Shown: positions 33,218 to 41,983, numbered from the stretch's first letter. The stretch: 64,000 nucleotides of DNA from Candidatus Scalindua sp. (GCA_030748215.1 JASMMK010000010.1:1-64000); one strand, 5' to 3'. The notes: generated by a model not told the origin, from the letters alone. Translations and numbers: made by a program.

Positions 33218-34049
33218 ACAGTCAGTTATAGATGGATTAAATAAAGCAAAGGCGTCCAAAACAAAAGAGTGGAGAGACAACCTTCCCACCTGGTGCCCCG
33301 GATGCGGCCACTTTACCGGGCTTCACGGTCTTTATGAAGCCGCTGAAAAACTGAAAATCCCGCCTAAGGATTTTGTAGTAGTTTCCGGAATTGGCTGCTC
33401 GGGAAGATTTCCATTTTTCATTAAAGGTTTTGGATTGCACGGATTGCACGGCAGGGCGATACCGATTGCTACCGGAATTAAAGTCGCCAGCCCGGAGTTA
33501 ACAGTTGTGGTAGTTGGTGGAGATGGAGACGGCGTAGGGATAGGCGGAGGACACTTCCCTCATGCCGCAAGGAGTAATTTCAATCTTACATACATATTAC
33601 TGGATAACAGTATTTACGGCCTGACCAAAGGGCAGGTGTCTCCCACTTCACCAATGGGCATGAAGAGCGGCACCTCTCCGTACGGGAATATTGCACGCCC
33701 GTTGAATCCAACAACGCTCGCACTGGCATACGGAGCCACTTTTGTAGCAAGGACCTTTTCCAGGGAACGGGATATGGTGTCTGAACTGATTACCCGGGCC
33801 ATCCAGCACAAAGGCTTTTCATTTGTCCACGACCTGTCACCCTGCGTAGTATTTAATAAAGATGTTACGTATAACAGTTTGAATGATGTAACGGTAAAGC
33901 TTCCTGATGAACATGATACCCTGAACCGTTCAAACGCTATGTCACTGGCAGAGAGCACAGAGCCGGTTTACCAGGGACTTTTCTTCAAGGAAGAGATCCC
34001 ATCGTTTGACGACCATGTAAAACAGGTCAAAGACGGACTAGAGGATTGA
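33201..34049 (+). CDS. korB: 2-oxoacid:ferredoxin oxidoreductase beta subunit
   Basis: From the GTG at 33201, 8 bases after GGAGG, the protein is 282 residues. It carries the thiamine diphosphate/iron-sulfur motif WCPGCGHFTGLHGLYE, GIGCSGRFPFFIKGFGLHG and the Mg/ThDP motif GGDGDGVGIGG...N(x)DNSIYGLTKGQ. It overlaps korA by 17 bases. The upstream ATG in the same frame falls within korA and was rejected. Together with KorA it catalyses oxidative decarboxylation or reductive carboxylation of a 2-oxoacid in the cytoplasm; KorB rather than PorB is suggested by length and gene order. Confidence 0.92.
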   Translation: MSFLSKQSVIDGLNKAKASKTKEWRDNLPTWCPGCGHFTGLHGLYEAAEKLKIPPKDFVVVSGIGCSGRFPFFIKGFGLHGLHGRAIPIATGIKVASPELTVVVVGGDGDGVGIGGGHFPHAARSNFNLTYILLDNSIYGLTKGQVSPTSPMGMKSGTSPYGNIARPLNPTTLALAYGATFVARTFSRERDMVSELITRAIQHKGFSFVHDLSPCVVFNKDVTYNSLNDVTVKLPDEHDTLNRSNAMSLAESTEPVYQGLFFKEEIPSFDDHVKQVKDGLED

Positions 34050-34272
34050 AGATTAAAAAGAAAAAAGCAATGGCAGCTTAAATCCAAATGTCAAAGCTCA
34101 AAATCCCAATGAAATCCAAAATCAAAAGTACAAAAGAATGACTAATGACAAATGATTGATTTCACCACGGAAAGGCACGGAGAATCACTGAAGTTAGAAG
34201 CAAGAGAAGAGATTGTTAATTGGTAATTTGTAACCCGTAACCCGCAACCCGTAACTCGTTTCTTCGCTTTAA
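34050..34272. repeat. Dispersed-repeat mosaic with heptamer block
   Basis: AAATCCAAATGTCAAAGCTC, ACAAATGATTGATTTCACC, CACGGAAAGGCACGGAGAATC and a heptamer block at 34230-34260 (GTAACCCGTAACCCGCAACC, exact 7-base periodicity). No gene seen. Confidence 0.6.
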
Positions 34273-34593
34273 TCACTTATGTTCCTCAAGCAGATCTTTA
34301 ATCCACGTTATAGCAGCTGTTGCATGGGGTAGACCAACCGTCGTAATGGCAAGTATACCTACGTGCATAATCTCCTCTTTCGGTACGTTTGCATGAAGAG
34401 CGTTTCTTACCGCAGAATGCACTGCACCCTCAGAACCGGTGCCAATTGCGATACCAAGCTTTGTAAGCTTCCTGGCCCTTTCATCTAAAGGCCCTGCATC
34501 ATGGCATTTTGTACCAAGATTTTCAAATGCGTTACATACATCAGGGTACTCTCTTGCTATCTCCTTAAACGGTGCCGGTAATGTATAAGACAT
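34273..34593 (-). CDS. Carboxymuconolactone decarboxylase/AhpD-fold protein without the CxxC
   Basis: The 106-residue protein shows the CMD/AhpD fold: LTKLGIAIGTGSEGAVHSAV, RNALHANVPKEEIMHVGIL and the closing helix. In AhpD-type peroxidases the motif is ExxCxxCH; here it is GSEGAVHS, with the glutamate and histidine but no cysteine. It is therefore unlikely to act as a thiol peroxidase, though a CMD-type or chaperone role remains open. AGGAGGT lies 8 bases before the ATG. It faces korB across a repeat-rich gap. Confidence 0.85.
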   Translation of the reverse strand: MSYTLPAPFKEIAREYPDVCNAFENLGTKCHDAGPLDERARKLTKLGIAIGTGSEGAVHSAVRNALHANVPKEEIMHVGILAITTVGLPHATAAITWIKDLLEEHK

Positions 34594-34992
34594 TTTTCAA
34601 CCTCCTGTAAAAGTTCTAATCTATCTCACAGAGACTATCTTAAAAGTAATATTTCCCATTTGAACTGAAGTAAATTCTAAAGCAATAACCCGTCAAAGTA
34701 CACCATATTATCGGAAACCCTAAAGGAAGAGAACAGATTCACCGCGAAGGCGCGAAGGACGCAGAGGAAAAAACAAAATTATTTTGACACGGATCTTCAC
34801 GGATAAAACAAGGAAGAAAAACAGAAAAAAGGAAAGATAGATGTATCGAGTTACGGGTTGCAGGTTGCGGGTTGCGAATGACTAATGATTATTGACCAAT
34901 GACCACCTTAACTTTAGTCACTTCCCGCCCGGCCACGCCGTTCGGACGGGTAGCTCACTTCACACTTTAGGCACTATTAACTGACCTAACAG
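34594..34992. repeat. Gap with dispersed-repeat mosaic
   Basis: Modules: TTCACCGCGAAGGCGCGAAG (34738), TTGACACGGATCTTCACGG (34783), a heptamer block (34847-34877), GAATGACTAATGATTATTG and the inverted-repeat module CCCGCCCGGCCACGCCGTTC (34924 onward) ending GGCACTATTAACTG. No gene or RNA was seen. Confidence 0.6.
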
Positions 34993-35388
34993 CTATTCTT
35001 TGGTACTCCAATCGTTAACTATTATGTCAACGCGCAGGCATTGTGCCCAGCCGGGTGATTCGTCAGCGCATTTATCAATACGCCTGATCCTGATCTTTAC
35101 AAAATCGTTACCGGTTTCAACAACTTGTATTGCAAACTGATCGGGCCAGTCGTAATCAGCATTTTCATCCTGTCTTGCCTGGCATATTACGGTACCCGGC
35201 TTAGGTGTGTTGAACTCCCATCCGGTACATTTGATCGTTAAGTCACCGCCTTTTTCGTTCAGGACGTTGATGTAACCACAAACCCAGTTATCCCCTGATC
35301 TGTTTATCTCATTAACTTCTTGAGTTATCTCTTCAGTTGATCCACTATTCCCAAGAATTCCCGAACTATCTACATCTGATGACCCCAT
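34993..35388 (-). CDS. Unrecognised cytoplasmic beta-rich protein, 131 aa
   Basis: The protein has a low-complexity serine/glycine N-terminus (MGSSDVDSSGILGNSGS) and then a beta-rich domain (about 35-128): VCGYINVLNEKGGDLTIKC, QFAIQVVETGNDFVKIRIRR and GWAQCLRVDIIV. The strand pattern is reminiscent of a small lectin-like sandwich, but this is a weak impression. There is no signal peptide. No good SD is visible before the ATG. It lies downstream of citrate synthase's stop in the opposite sense of reading along the same strand, with 113 bases between. Function unknown. Confidence 0.55.
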   Translation of the reverse strand: MGSSDVDSSGILGNSGSTEEITQEVNEINRSGDNWVCGYINVLNEKGGDLTIKCTGWEFNTPKPGTVICQARQDENADYDWPDQFAIQVVETGNDFVKIRIRRIDKCADESPGWAQCLRVDIIVNDWSTKE

Positions 35389-35501
35389 TCTCTTTTCTCC
35401 TCTTATCTATGTCTTTCAATTAACAGGAACAGTACTCTTTTAAAGTTAAAAGTGATACTTCCTGTTAAAGAATATTTTAAATGCGTTCCCTAAACCCTAA
35501 G

Positions 35502-36806
35502 TCATTGTAATGGCTCTCTGAAAGGTCTTTGATCTACAGGTACGTAGCTCAGCTTAGCAGGACCGGTGTAGATTTGTCTGGGACGTGCAATCTGCAACTT
35601 GTTATTTGCAGTAGCTTCTCTCCAATGAGCAATCCAACCGGGCAAACGACCAATGGCAAAAAATACCGGGTACATATTTGTCGGTACACCTATAGCGCGA
35701 AAGATAATTCCACTGTAGAAATCAATATTCGGATAGAGCTTACGTTCTATAAAATAAGGATCGCTCAATGCAATCTCCTCTAACTCGCGTGCAATATCCA
35801 GCAAAGGGTCTTTATGTTTTAATACTTCAAATACCTTTATGGACAATTCTTTAAGGATCTGGGCACGTGGATCGAAATTTTTGTAAACTCGATGACCGAA
35901 ACCCATCAGGCGAAAGCCACTCTCTTTGTCCTTCGCCATCTCAATGCATTTTTTCACACCCAGATTACCCGAATGGATCTTTTCCAACATCTCAATCACG
36001 GCCTGATTAGCACCACCATGCAGAGGCCCCCAAAGTGCTGCAATTCCTGCAGAGATAGAAGCAAAAAGATTTGCGCCTGAAGAAGCTACCATACGTACGG
36101 TGGATGTACTGCAATTCTGTTCGTGATCGGCATGTAGTATCAAAATTATATCTATAGCCCGTTTTATTTCCGGATGCACTTCATAATGTTCGTGTGGCAG
36201 AGAGAACATCATGTGCAGCAAGTTCTCCGCATAGCTGTACCTGGCCTTAGGATAGATAAACGGCTCACCACGGGACATCTTGTATGAAAAAGCCGCAATG
36301 GTACGTATTTTACTTATCAGGATTGCCGCGGCCATATCAATCTCCCTGGGATTGTGAGGCTTTGTAAGCACAGGATGATAACAGCTCAACGCATTAACCA
36401 TCGCCGATAACATCGCCATTGGATGAGCATCGAATGGAAATCCTTGAAAATGGTGCTTCAAACCTTCATGGAGAAGAGCGTTATCGGTTAACTTATTGGT
36501 AAATCTTTCTCCCATCTCCTTTGTAGCAAGGCTACCCCATATTAACAGATCCGCAACTTCGATAAAGTTACTGTTCAGAGCCAACTCTTCTATGGGTATA
36601 CCCCGATGACGAAGAATACCTTTCTCCCCATCGATGAAGGTAATACTGCTTTTACATGAACCGGTATTGCCGTAGCCCGGATCAAGGGTGATATAACCCG
36701 TTTCTGAACGTAACTTTGATATGTCAATCCCTTTTTCGTTTTCCGTGCCTACGACCACTGGAAGTTCAATGTCTATTTGATCATCTTTTAGTGATATAGT
36801 TTCCAT
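35502..36806 (-). CDS. gltA: Citrate synthase (Si type)
   Basis: The 434-residue protein has the catalytic histidines and aspartate of the family: HADHEQNCSTSTVR (about 225), GPLHGGANQAVIEML (about 264, first histidine), GFGHRVYKNFDPRA (about 305) and YPNIDFYSGI (aspartate about 362). It condenses acetyl-CoA with oxaloacetate to citrate. Its length and N-terminus (IDISKLRSETGYITLDPGY) fit the hexameric Gram-negative form, usually NADH-inhibited. It stands next to the 2-oxoacid:ferredoxin oxidoreductase region and near aspartase, so it probably supplies the oxidative branch to 2-oxoglutarate. Confidence 0.96.
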   Translation of the reverse strand: METISLKDDQIDIELPVVVGTENEKGIDISKLRSETGYITLDPGYGNTGSCKSSITFIDGEKGILRHRGIPIEELALNSNFIEVADLLIWGSLATKEMGERFTNKLTDNALLHEGLKHHFQGFPFDAHPMAMLSAMVNALSCYHPVLTKPHNPREIDMAAAILISKIRTIAAFSYKMSRGEPFIYPKARYSYAENLLHMMFSLPHEHYEVHPEIKRAIDIILILHADHEQNCSTSTVRMVASSGANLFASISAGIAALWGPLHGGANQAVIEMLEKIHSGNLGVKKCIEMAKDKESGFRLMGFGHRVYKNFDPRAQILKELSIKVFEVLKHKDPLLDIARELEEIALSDPYFIERKLYPNIDFYSGIIFRAIGVPTNMYPVFFAIGRLPGWIAHWREATANNKLQIARPRQIYTGPAKLSYVPVDQRPFREPLQ

Positions 36807-37294
36807 ATTATTATACCTTCCTTATTTCATCCGAACCTGTATCTACCAAGTTGAACATGCAACAAACCGGACATATGCTCTTCGGCTTTCAATCACTCCG
36901 GCAGATATCTACCACTTAGTACACAGATAATCGATTCAGATAGTAAAAATTTCTATTCTAACTGAAATCGCTACTCTTCACAGAAAAGAGAAGGATAGAG
37001 ATCAACAAAAACAGAGTTTTTATTTATGTTAGATAGTTTTTACGAATACTATTAACTGTTAATAAAAGAGAAAAACTTAAAGGCAACATGATATTAATAT
37101 TTCGCCTTAGTAACAACTCTTTTTTTTCACACTTACTCTAAATTACCGGTTTGCAAAGTGAAGTTTCTTTTGAGTACTTTTGCAGAACCTATGAATTAGT
37201 CAGTATTTACGTTATCTATTAACAGTGTATAAATATAAATTTGCGAAATTATAATGACTAACTAAAAAGTTGAAAGGTTTACAAACACAACTCT
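36807..37294. other. Intergenic region without a recognised gene
   Basis: About 490 AT-rich bases lie between the citrate synthase start and the START gene's stop. It probably holds the citrate synthase promoter. Neither a sigma-54 pattern nor a repeat module nor a clear terminator was found, which contrasts with the gaps on the left of citrate synthase. Confidence 0.5.
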
Positions 37295-37969
37295 CTAATG
37301 TGCAATAGTTGAACTCCGTGCTAACGTAGATGTCCGGTTTGAGCGCTTGTCAACTTGAGCTTCCAGATTTTTTAGAAACTGGAAAGGGATTGTGCGGTAT
37401 CCCCAATTTACCAACCAGGCGGGTATCCAACCGCCAGGATCAACGTGGGCACAGAGCTCAACACGAGTACAATTCTGGCTGATCTGCTCAAATATCCAGC
37501 AGCTTTTCATATGTGGAATGTGGACCCTGTCTGCAGAAACAGGAAGCGTGTCCGACAGCTCCACACGCTCAATATCTACTCGAACAGTTGGTATACCAGG
37601 CTCAGCTGTTATAGACACCCTGGCGGAATAGTCCCTGTCAGCTGTTGGCCAGACACCTGCATATACTGCATAAATAACAAATTCCTGATCATTAACTTTC
37701 TCAACATTTCGCGCCTCCAGACAACGAGGCGCCCAATCCGAATGTTCGTTAGTGTCGAGAATTGCAGACACATACTCTGACATCATACCTCTAAGGTTTC
37801 CCACGGCTTTGAACTCGAAAAACTTAGATCCTTCAGCAACACGTTTGCAAATATTAATTCCATCAGACTCATAAATATGCTGCCACTCTTCCTCTTCAGC
37901 CGTCAATGGACTGTAAGTCGGTAAAGTAACCAGCAAAAATACCAGTAATGACAGAATAGAATATTTCAT
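37295..37969 (-). CDS. Exported START-domain lipid-binding protein
   Basis: The 224-residue protein has a signal peptide (about 1-24) and a START domain (about 28-205: EWQHIYESDGINICKRVAEG, VYAGVWPTADRDYSARVSIT, HIPHMKSCWIFEQISQNCTR, DPGGWIPAWLVNWGYRTIPF). START domains bind a lipid or sterol-like ligand in a deep cavity. Bacterial exported ones are of unknown role and might carry membrane lipids or hopanoids in the periplasm. It is the last gene of the eleven-gene minus-strand run from 46085 and follows a 64-residue protein by 65 bases. Confidence 0.85.
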   Translation of the reverse strand: MKYSILSLLVFLLVTLPTYSPLTAEEEEWQHIYESDGINICKRVAEGSKFFEFKAVGNLRGMMSEYVSAILDTNEHSDWAPRCLEARNVEKVNDQEFVIYAVYAGVWPTADRDYSARVSITAEPGIPTVRVDIERVELSDTLPVSADRVHIPHMKSCWIFEQISQNCTRVELCAHVDPGGWIPAWLVNWGYRTIPFQFLKNLEAQVDKRSNRTSTLARSSTIAH

Positions 37970-38034
37970 ATTAATCAGAAAACAATTTAATGACAGGGGA
38001 GCAGACTATCTCCACATTTTTGTAGATGACTCTG

Positions 38035-38229
38035 CTATTCGTATGCAACTACGCGTATTAACCCCATTGTACCACCATCAACGTTTGCTGTTGACGAATC
38101 ACTCACAGAGACTACTTTTTTGATTTTGCTCTTCTTTATAAAATCATTCACCGCTTTATCAAGCGCGTCCAGTTCCTCTTTAACATGAAAGATTCTGAGT
38201 TGCGTACTGAATGTTTTTACTTTTACCAT
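38035..38229 (-). CDS. Unrecognised small protein, 64 aa
   Basis: The sequence MVKVKTFSTQLRIFHVKEEL then DALDKAVNDFIKKSKIKKVV and a beta strand GLIRVVAYE suggests a beta-alpha-beta mini-domain. It is similar in layout to small proteins of the Cse60 type that bind at the end of a helix, but the similarity is in pattern only. AAAGGAG lies 8-9 bases upstream. It is embedded between the tetraheme cytochrome and the START protein in the long minus-strand run. Confidence 0.6.
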   Translation of the reverse strand: MVKVKTFSTQLRIFHVKEELDALDKAVNDFIKKSKIKKVVSVSDSSTANVDGGTMGLIRVVAYE

Positions 38230-38286
38230 TTTCTTTCTCCTTTAAAAAAACAGGTTAATAAAGCTAATCAAATACAAATAAATATT

Positions 38287-38871
38287 TTACATACCCTTTA
38301 GCCCTTTTTGGGCATTCAGGACCTCCCACCCACGATAGTTTAATTCAAATTTCTTCTTTTTATCGTGGCAATCCAGGCACTTCTTATTGCCTTTTTTTGA
38401 CCATCTCTGCAATATCATAGCTGTCTTTGCAGTCTTTCCTGCATGAGTAAATTTATCTTTTCCCGCATGGCAGAAATTGCATTCTACATCCATCATTTCC
38501 GCCAGTTTAATCATCTTAACTGCTATTTCTGATTTCTTAGTAAATTTCTTTTTCCCGGAATGGCAGAAGCTACACTTTACACCGAGCGACACTGCCGCTT
38601 TCATCATAAACTTCGCTTTATTTCCTTTTTTCGTAAATTCAGAGACTTCATCATTGTGACAGAAAGAACATTTTCTACCTAGTGCAGGTGCTACCTCCTC
38701 ACTACATTGTTGATGTTTCTCTTCTTTGCTTCCAACCAGGAACGTTTCCTTTAGCTCGTCAGGTTCGGGCAAATCTAACTCTTCCGCTCTTGACAATCCT
38801 GACAAGAAGACAATTAAAAAGACGATACTCATGACATTCAAAGATTTCACGATTTTTATCATTTGCAACAA
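38287..38871 (-). CDS. Tetraheme c-type cytochrome
   Basis: The 194-residue protein has a signal peptide (about 1-29) and four heme motifs: CSFCH at 68-72, CSFCH at 100-104, CNFCH at 131-135 and CLDCH at 165-169. The first three are spaced by about 31 residues in repeats of the form K-M--A---GV-C-FCH-GK-KFT, so it arose by internal duplication. It is likely a periplasmic electron carrier. The repeat type resembles photosynthetic-reaction-centre and small c7-like tetraheme domains, without certainty. It lies 21 bases upstream of the iron-sulfur flavoprotein's stop in the same run. Confidence 0.87.
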   Translation of the reverse strand: MLQMIKIVKSLNVMSIVFLIVFLSGLSRAEELDLPEPDELKETFLVGSKEEKHQQCSEEVAPALGRKCSFCHNDEVSEFTKKGNKAKFMMKAAVSLGVKCSFCHSGKKKFTKKSEIAVKMIKLAEMMDVECNFCHAGKDKFTHAGKTAKTAMILQRWSKKGNKKCLDCHDKKKKFELNYRGWEVLNAQKGLKGM

Positions 38872-38892
38872 TCCTTTTTTAAATTCAAAAAG

Positions 38893-39486
38893 TTAATTTT
38901 TCTCGAACCCTATAGACGAACCTGCTTCAAATGCCATCTTCAGCGCGTCAGGATGCTTAAGAATATCACCCTTGTTTTCTATATCTTTAAAAAGCAACTC
39001 GCCTGAGTATTTTATATCCAGTGAACCGAAGATAGCCTTTACAGTATAAATGGCACCTTCAAATACTTTACTGTAGTCTTTTCTCCCTGCAGTGGAGATA
39101 AAATATCCCGGACGCTTTCCTCTGTCAGGACTTATCAAAGCCTCCTTAAGCACATATTTTCGAGACCACAAGGTCTGGCAGCGGTCGATAAGCGATTTCA
39201 ATTGGGCACTGACTCCTCCAAAGTAAATTGGAGAGGCAAAGACTATGCAATCCGCCTGCAAAAGTTTTTCATGCATCAATTGCATATCATCAATAATAAT
39301 ACATTTACCGTTCTTTTGACAAGAACCGCAAGACGTGCATGGAGATATTTTTAATTCGCTTAGTATAATTAACTCGGTTTTGTGACCACCAGACTCAGCG
39401 CCTCTCATAAACTCCCTGATGAGAAGTTCACTGTTTCCGTTTCTCCTGGGACTACCGGATATTCCCAATACCTGAGCTGGTTTCAT
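38893..39486 (-). CDS. Iron-sulfur flavoprotein (NADPH-dependent FMN reductase-like)
   Basis: The 197-residue protein has a flavodoxin-like fold (LGISGSPRRNGNSELLIREF with the FMN phosphate loop), an iron-sulfur motif SPCTSCGSCQKNGKC (about 48-62) and the FMN/NADPH loop FASPIYFGGVSAQLKSLIDR. Archaeal Isf proteins with the same layout exchange electrons between ferredoxin and other acceptors and may reduce oxygen or peroxide. It is located between aspartase and the tetraheme cytochrome in the long run. The start is MKPAQVLGISGS. Confidence 0.87.
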   Translation of the reverse strand: MKPAQVLGISGSPRRNGNSELLIREFMRGAESGGHKTELIILSELKISPCTSCGSCQKNGKCIIIDDMQLMHEKLLQADCIVFASPIYFGGVSAQLKSLIDRCQTLWSRKYVLKEALISPDRGKRPGYFISTAGRKDYSKVFEGAIYTVKAIFGSLDIKYSGELLFKDIENKGDILKHPDALKMAFEAGSSIGFEKN

Positions 39487-39501
39487 GAATAAGCTTTAAT
39501 A

Positions 39502-40914
39502 TTATTTTGAAATAAAACCTGGTTTAGTCATAGATATAGGTGAAAGCAATTCATCAAGTTTCTCTTCGGACATTAATTTTTTTTCCAAAATGATTTCCTT
39601 TATAGACTTGCCGGTCGATAGCGACTCCTTTGCTGCCTCTGCCGCCTTTGAGTATCCTATATACGGATTTAAAGCTGTTACTATCGCCATGCTACCGGTG
39701 GCATATTGATAGCACCTCTCTTCGTTTACCATGATGCCTCTTACGCATTTATCTGTGAACACCTTCAAAGCGTTTGTCAGGATTGAAACTGAGTCCAGCA
39801 GCTTGTACTGCATTACAGGCATCATTACATTAAGTTCAAATTGCCCTGCCTGAGATGCCATAGTAATAGTAAGGTCATTTCCTATTATAGAGAAACAGAC
39901 CATGTTCAGCATCTCTGCCATTACCGGGTTAACCTTACCGGGCATGATCGAAGAACCCGGCTGTACGGCAGGCAGTGTTATCTCAGCGAGGCCGGTCTTT
40001 GGCCCAGAACTCAACAAGCGCAGATCGTTTGCAATCCTGATCAACTCTGTTGCTAATACTTTCACAGCACCCGAAACTTCTGTAACGGGAGCATTGCTTT
40101 GCATCGCCTCGAAACAGTTGGAAGCGGCTCTTACATCCAGACCTGTGATTTTTTCCAATTCGCTGATGATTTTTTGAGCATAGTCAGGGTGCGTATTTAG
40201 TCCCGTCCCTACCGCAGTGCCACCGATGCCCAACTCCTTTAACGCGTCACTCGCACTTCTTGTTTTTTCCAGCGCCTTTGAAACAGCTGATGCATAGCCG
40301 GAAAACTCCTGGCTGAACTTTATGGGAGCCGCATCCTGAAGATGAGTTCTGCCGGATTTTATGACACTATCAAACTCTTCAGCCTTTTCATTAAGCGCAT
40401 CCGCCAGCCCGCTTACTACAGGGAACAGTTCCTTTAATAAGGATAACGCCGCTATTCTCATTGTCGTAGGAAAGACATCGTTTGTAGATTGTCCAAAGTT
40501 GACATGGTCATTCGGATGGATGATGGAATAGTCTCCCTTATCTCCGCCCAGCGATTCAATTGCAATGTTGGCGATCACCTCATTCACATTCATATTGTAT
40601 GATGTGCCGGCACCAGCCTGATAAACATCAACAACAAATTGATCCTGAAACTCTCCTGCTATTATCCTGTCAGCAGCTTTAATAATCGCTTTACTCTTTT
40701 CATCTCCCAGACACCCGAGCTCACTGTTTACCTTTGTGGCAGCCCGCTTAACATAAACCATGGACCTGGTAAAAACCGGATGAGGCCTTATGCCGCTGAT
40801 TGGAAAGTTCTCCAGTGCTCTGACTGTCTGAACACCATAATATGCTCCCATCGGCACATCAACCTTGCCTAATGAGTCTTTTTCAATACGACACTGTTTT
40901 TTTTCAATATTCAT
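39502..40914 (-). CDS. aspA: Aspartate ammonia-lyase
   Basis: From the ATG at 40914 the protein is 470 residues: IEKDSLGKVDVPMGAYYGVQ at the start, GAGTSYNMNVNEVIANIA (about 100-117) and the superfamily signature GSSIMPGKVNPVMAEMLN (about 320). AspA converts aspartate to fumarate plus ammonia; class II fumarases share the fold. The Asp-type layout (VDVPMGAYYGVQTVRALENF) favours aspartase. GCGAGG lies 9 bases upstream of this ATG; an earlier ATG at 40968 was rejected. It shares the run with SOR and cytochrome genes and could supply fumarate or release ammonium. Confidence 0.85.
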   Translation of the reverse strand: MNIEKKQCRIEKDSLGKVDVPMGAYYGVQTVRALENFPISGIRPHPVFTRSMVYVKRAATKVNSELGCLGDEKSKAIIKAADRIIAGEFQDQFVVDVYQAGAGTSYNMNVNEVIANIAIESLGGDKGDYSIIHPNDHVNFGQSTNDVFPTTMRIAALSLLKELFPVVSGLADALNEKAEEFDSVIKSGRTHLQDAAPIKFSQEFSGYASAVSKALEKTRSASDALKELGIGGTAVGTGLNTHPDYAQKIISELEKITGLDVRAASNCFEAMQSNAPVTEVSGAVKVLATELIRIANDLRLLSSGPKTGLAEITLPAVQPGSSIMPGKVNPVMAEMLNMVCFSIIGNDLTITMASQAGQFELNVMMPVMQYKLLDSVSILTNALKVFTDKCVRGIMVNEERCYQYATGSMAIVTALNPYIGYSKAAEAAKESLSTGKSIKEIILEKKLMSEEKLDELLSPISMTKPGFISK

Positions 40915-40975
40915 TGAAATATACCTCGCAAGAAAAAAAGGTGGATTAAGGCAGGAAGCCGAATCCACATATTCA

Positions 40976-41350
40976 CTATTCAGTCGATACCTGAGCAGTG
41001 CCTTCCCAAAGTCCGTGCATATTGCATCGGCTTACGGCCCTCAGTGTAGAGTTGAGCCCACTATGACTCAGCTTCAAAGGAATTGTCACCTCCGGCCTTG
41101 TCATTACCGGTGCAAAATCAAATCTGCCCAGATATACGCTTCCTATGTAAAACTCAACCCACTGTATAAAATGCTCATTTTCATTCGGATGTTCTATCTC
41201 TCCGACAGTAATCTTTACATCGTAAAACTCACCAACCTTAAAAACAGATGGTGCAGTAATAACCGGTACATGCTTTTTGGCCACCGGAGAATCCGGCTCT
41301 ACATCTTCTGGTTTGTTAACTTTACAGAATAGCGCTTTATCATTTGACAT
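40976..41350 (-). CDS. Superoxide reductase (neelaredoxin type), second copy
   Basis: The 124-residue protein is about 85% identical to the SOR at 8035, by eye. Iron ligands are H27, H54, H60, C109 and H112 in the same contexts (KKHVPVI, EHPNENEH, CNMHG). As in the first copy, lysine replaces the glutamate two residues before H27. The DNA is also alike, but with many third-position changes. It lies 61 bases upstream of aspartase and 54 bases after the Tll0287-like cytochrome, inside the long run that may be driven by the sigma-54 promoter near 46221. Confidence 0.9.
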   Translation of the reverse strand: MSNDKALFCKVNKPEDVEPDSPVAKKHVPVITAPSVFKVGEFYDVKITVGEIEHPNENEHFIQWVEFYIGSVYLGRFDFAPVMTRPEVTIPLKLSHSGLNSTLRAVSRCNMHGLWEGTAQVSTE

Positions 41351-41404
41351 TTTATTGCTCCTAAAAAATTCATATTAATTAATAATTACAACACCTCTAA
41401 CTTA

Positions 41405-41983
41405 CTACTCTTCCATAGGGATGTTGTATGCAATCCCGCCCAGTAAATCTCCAACCCGGCTGGTTGGATGACAACTTATGCATCCTTTCATAACTGCATG
41501 CACACTGGTAACTGCTCTAAGGTGAGCCTTACCATTAATCGTCTCAACCTTCTCAAAATATGTTATTCCTGATATCATTGCGTTAATCGCGTCTCTCTCA
41601 AATGCATCAACCGGATTATTTTCCGGATTGAACGGAGTGCCGGTTGCATCCAGTAACTTCACTTTCTGCCAGCCCTTTTCATTCATTACTTTAAATACTC
41701 TTTTAGATAAGGTAGCAGCAGGCAGCACACTAGGGTCATCAACGTACTCTTCAGTAATAAGAACTATGTAGGTCTTGTAAAGATCATCAAGCATCCGCAC
41801 CGTCTTTCTTGCATGATCTAATTCCATGCTCATTACTGACTTGTACAACTCCTCCATTACCTGCAAAGGTTTTCTAGGCACATCCATATAGTAGTCTGTT
41901 ATCTCATCTGCAGTTGCTTTAGGGCCTGTGAAGAAGGCCATTACTATTAACACCAAAACTAACGTTACAGATTTTTTTGCCAT
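41405..41983 (-). CDS. Monoheme c-type cytochrome with Tll0287-like (DUF3365) domain
   Basis: The 192-residue protein has a signal peptide (about 1-26), a helical region with LYKSVMSMELDHARKTVRM, and a C-terminal heme motif CISCH at residues 168-172. The Tll0287/DUF3365 domain is a PAS-like heme-c sensor or electron-transfer module. GTPFNPENNPVDAFERDAI and ITYFEKVETINGKAHLRAVT belong to it. As a periplasmic heme protein it may sense redox or gas, or carry electrons. It follows the 216-residue HO-fold gene after a 169-base gap that holds an aldehyde dehydrogenase relic. Confidence 0.85.
   Translation of the reverse strand: MAKKSVTLVLVLIVMAFFTGPKATADEITDYYMDVPRKPLQVMEELYKSVMSMELDHARKTVRMLDDLYKTYIVLITEEYVDDPSVLPAATLSKRVFKVMNEKGWQKVKLLDATGTPFNPENNPVDAFERDAINAMISGITYFEKVETINGKAHLRAVTSVHAVMKGCISCHPTSRVGDLLGGIAYNIPMEE

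Noticed and set aside
17565-34992. Dispersed repeats considered as CRISPR arrays
   Set aside because: The modules are not regularly spaced, have no unique spacers of constant length, and no cas gene is present.
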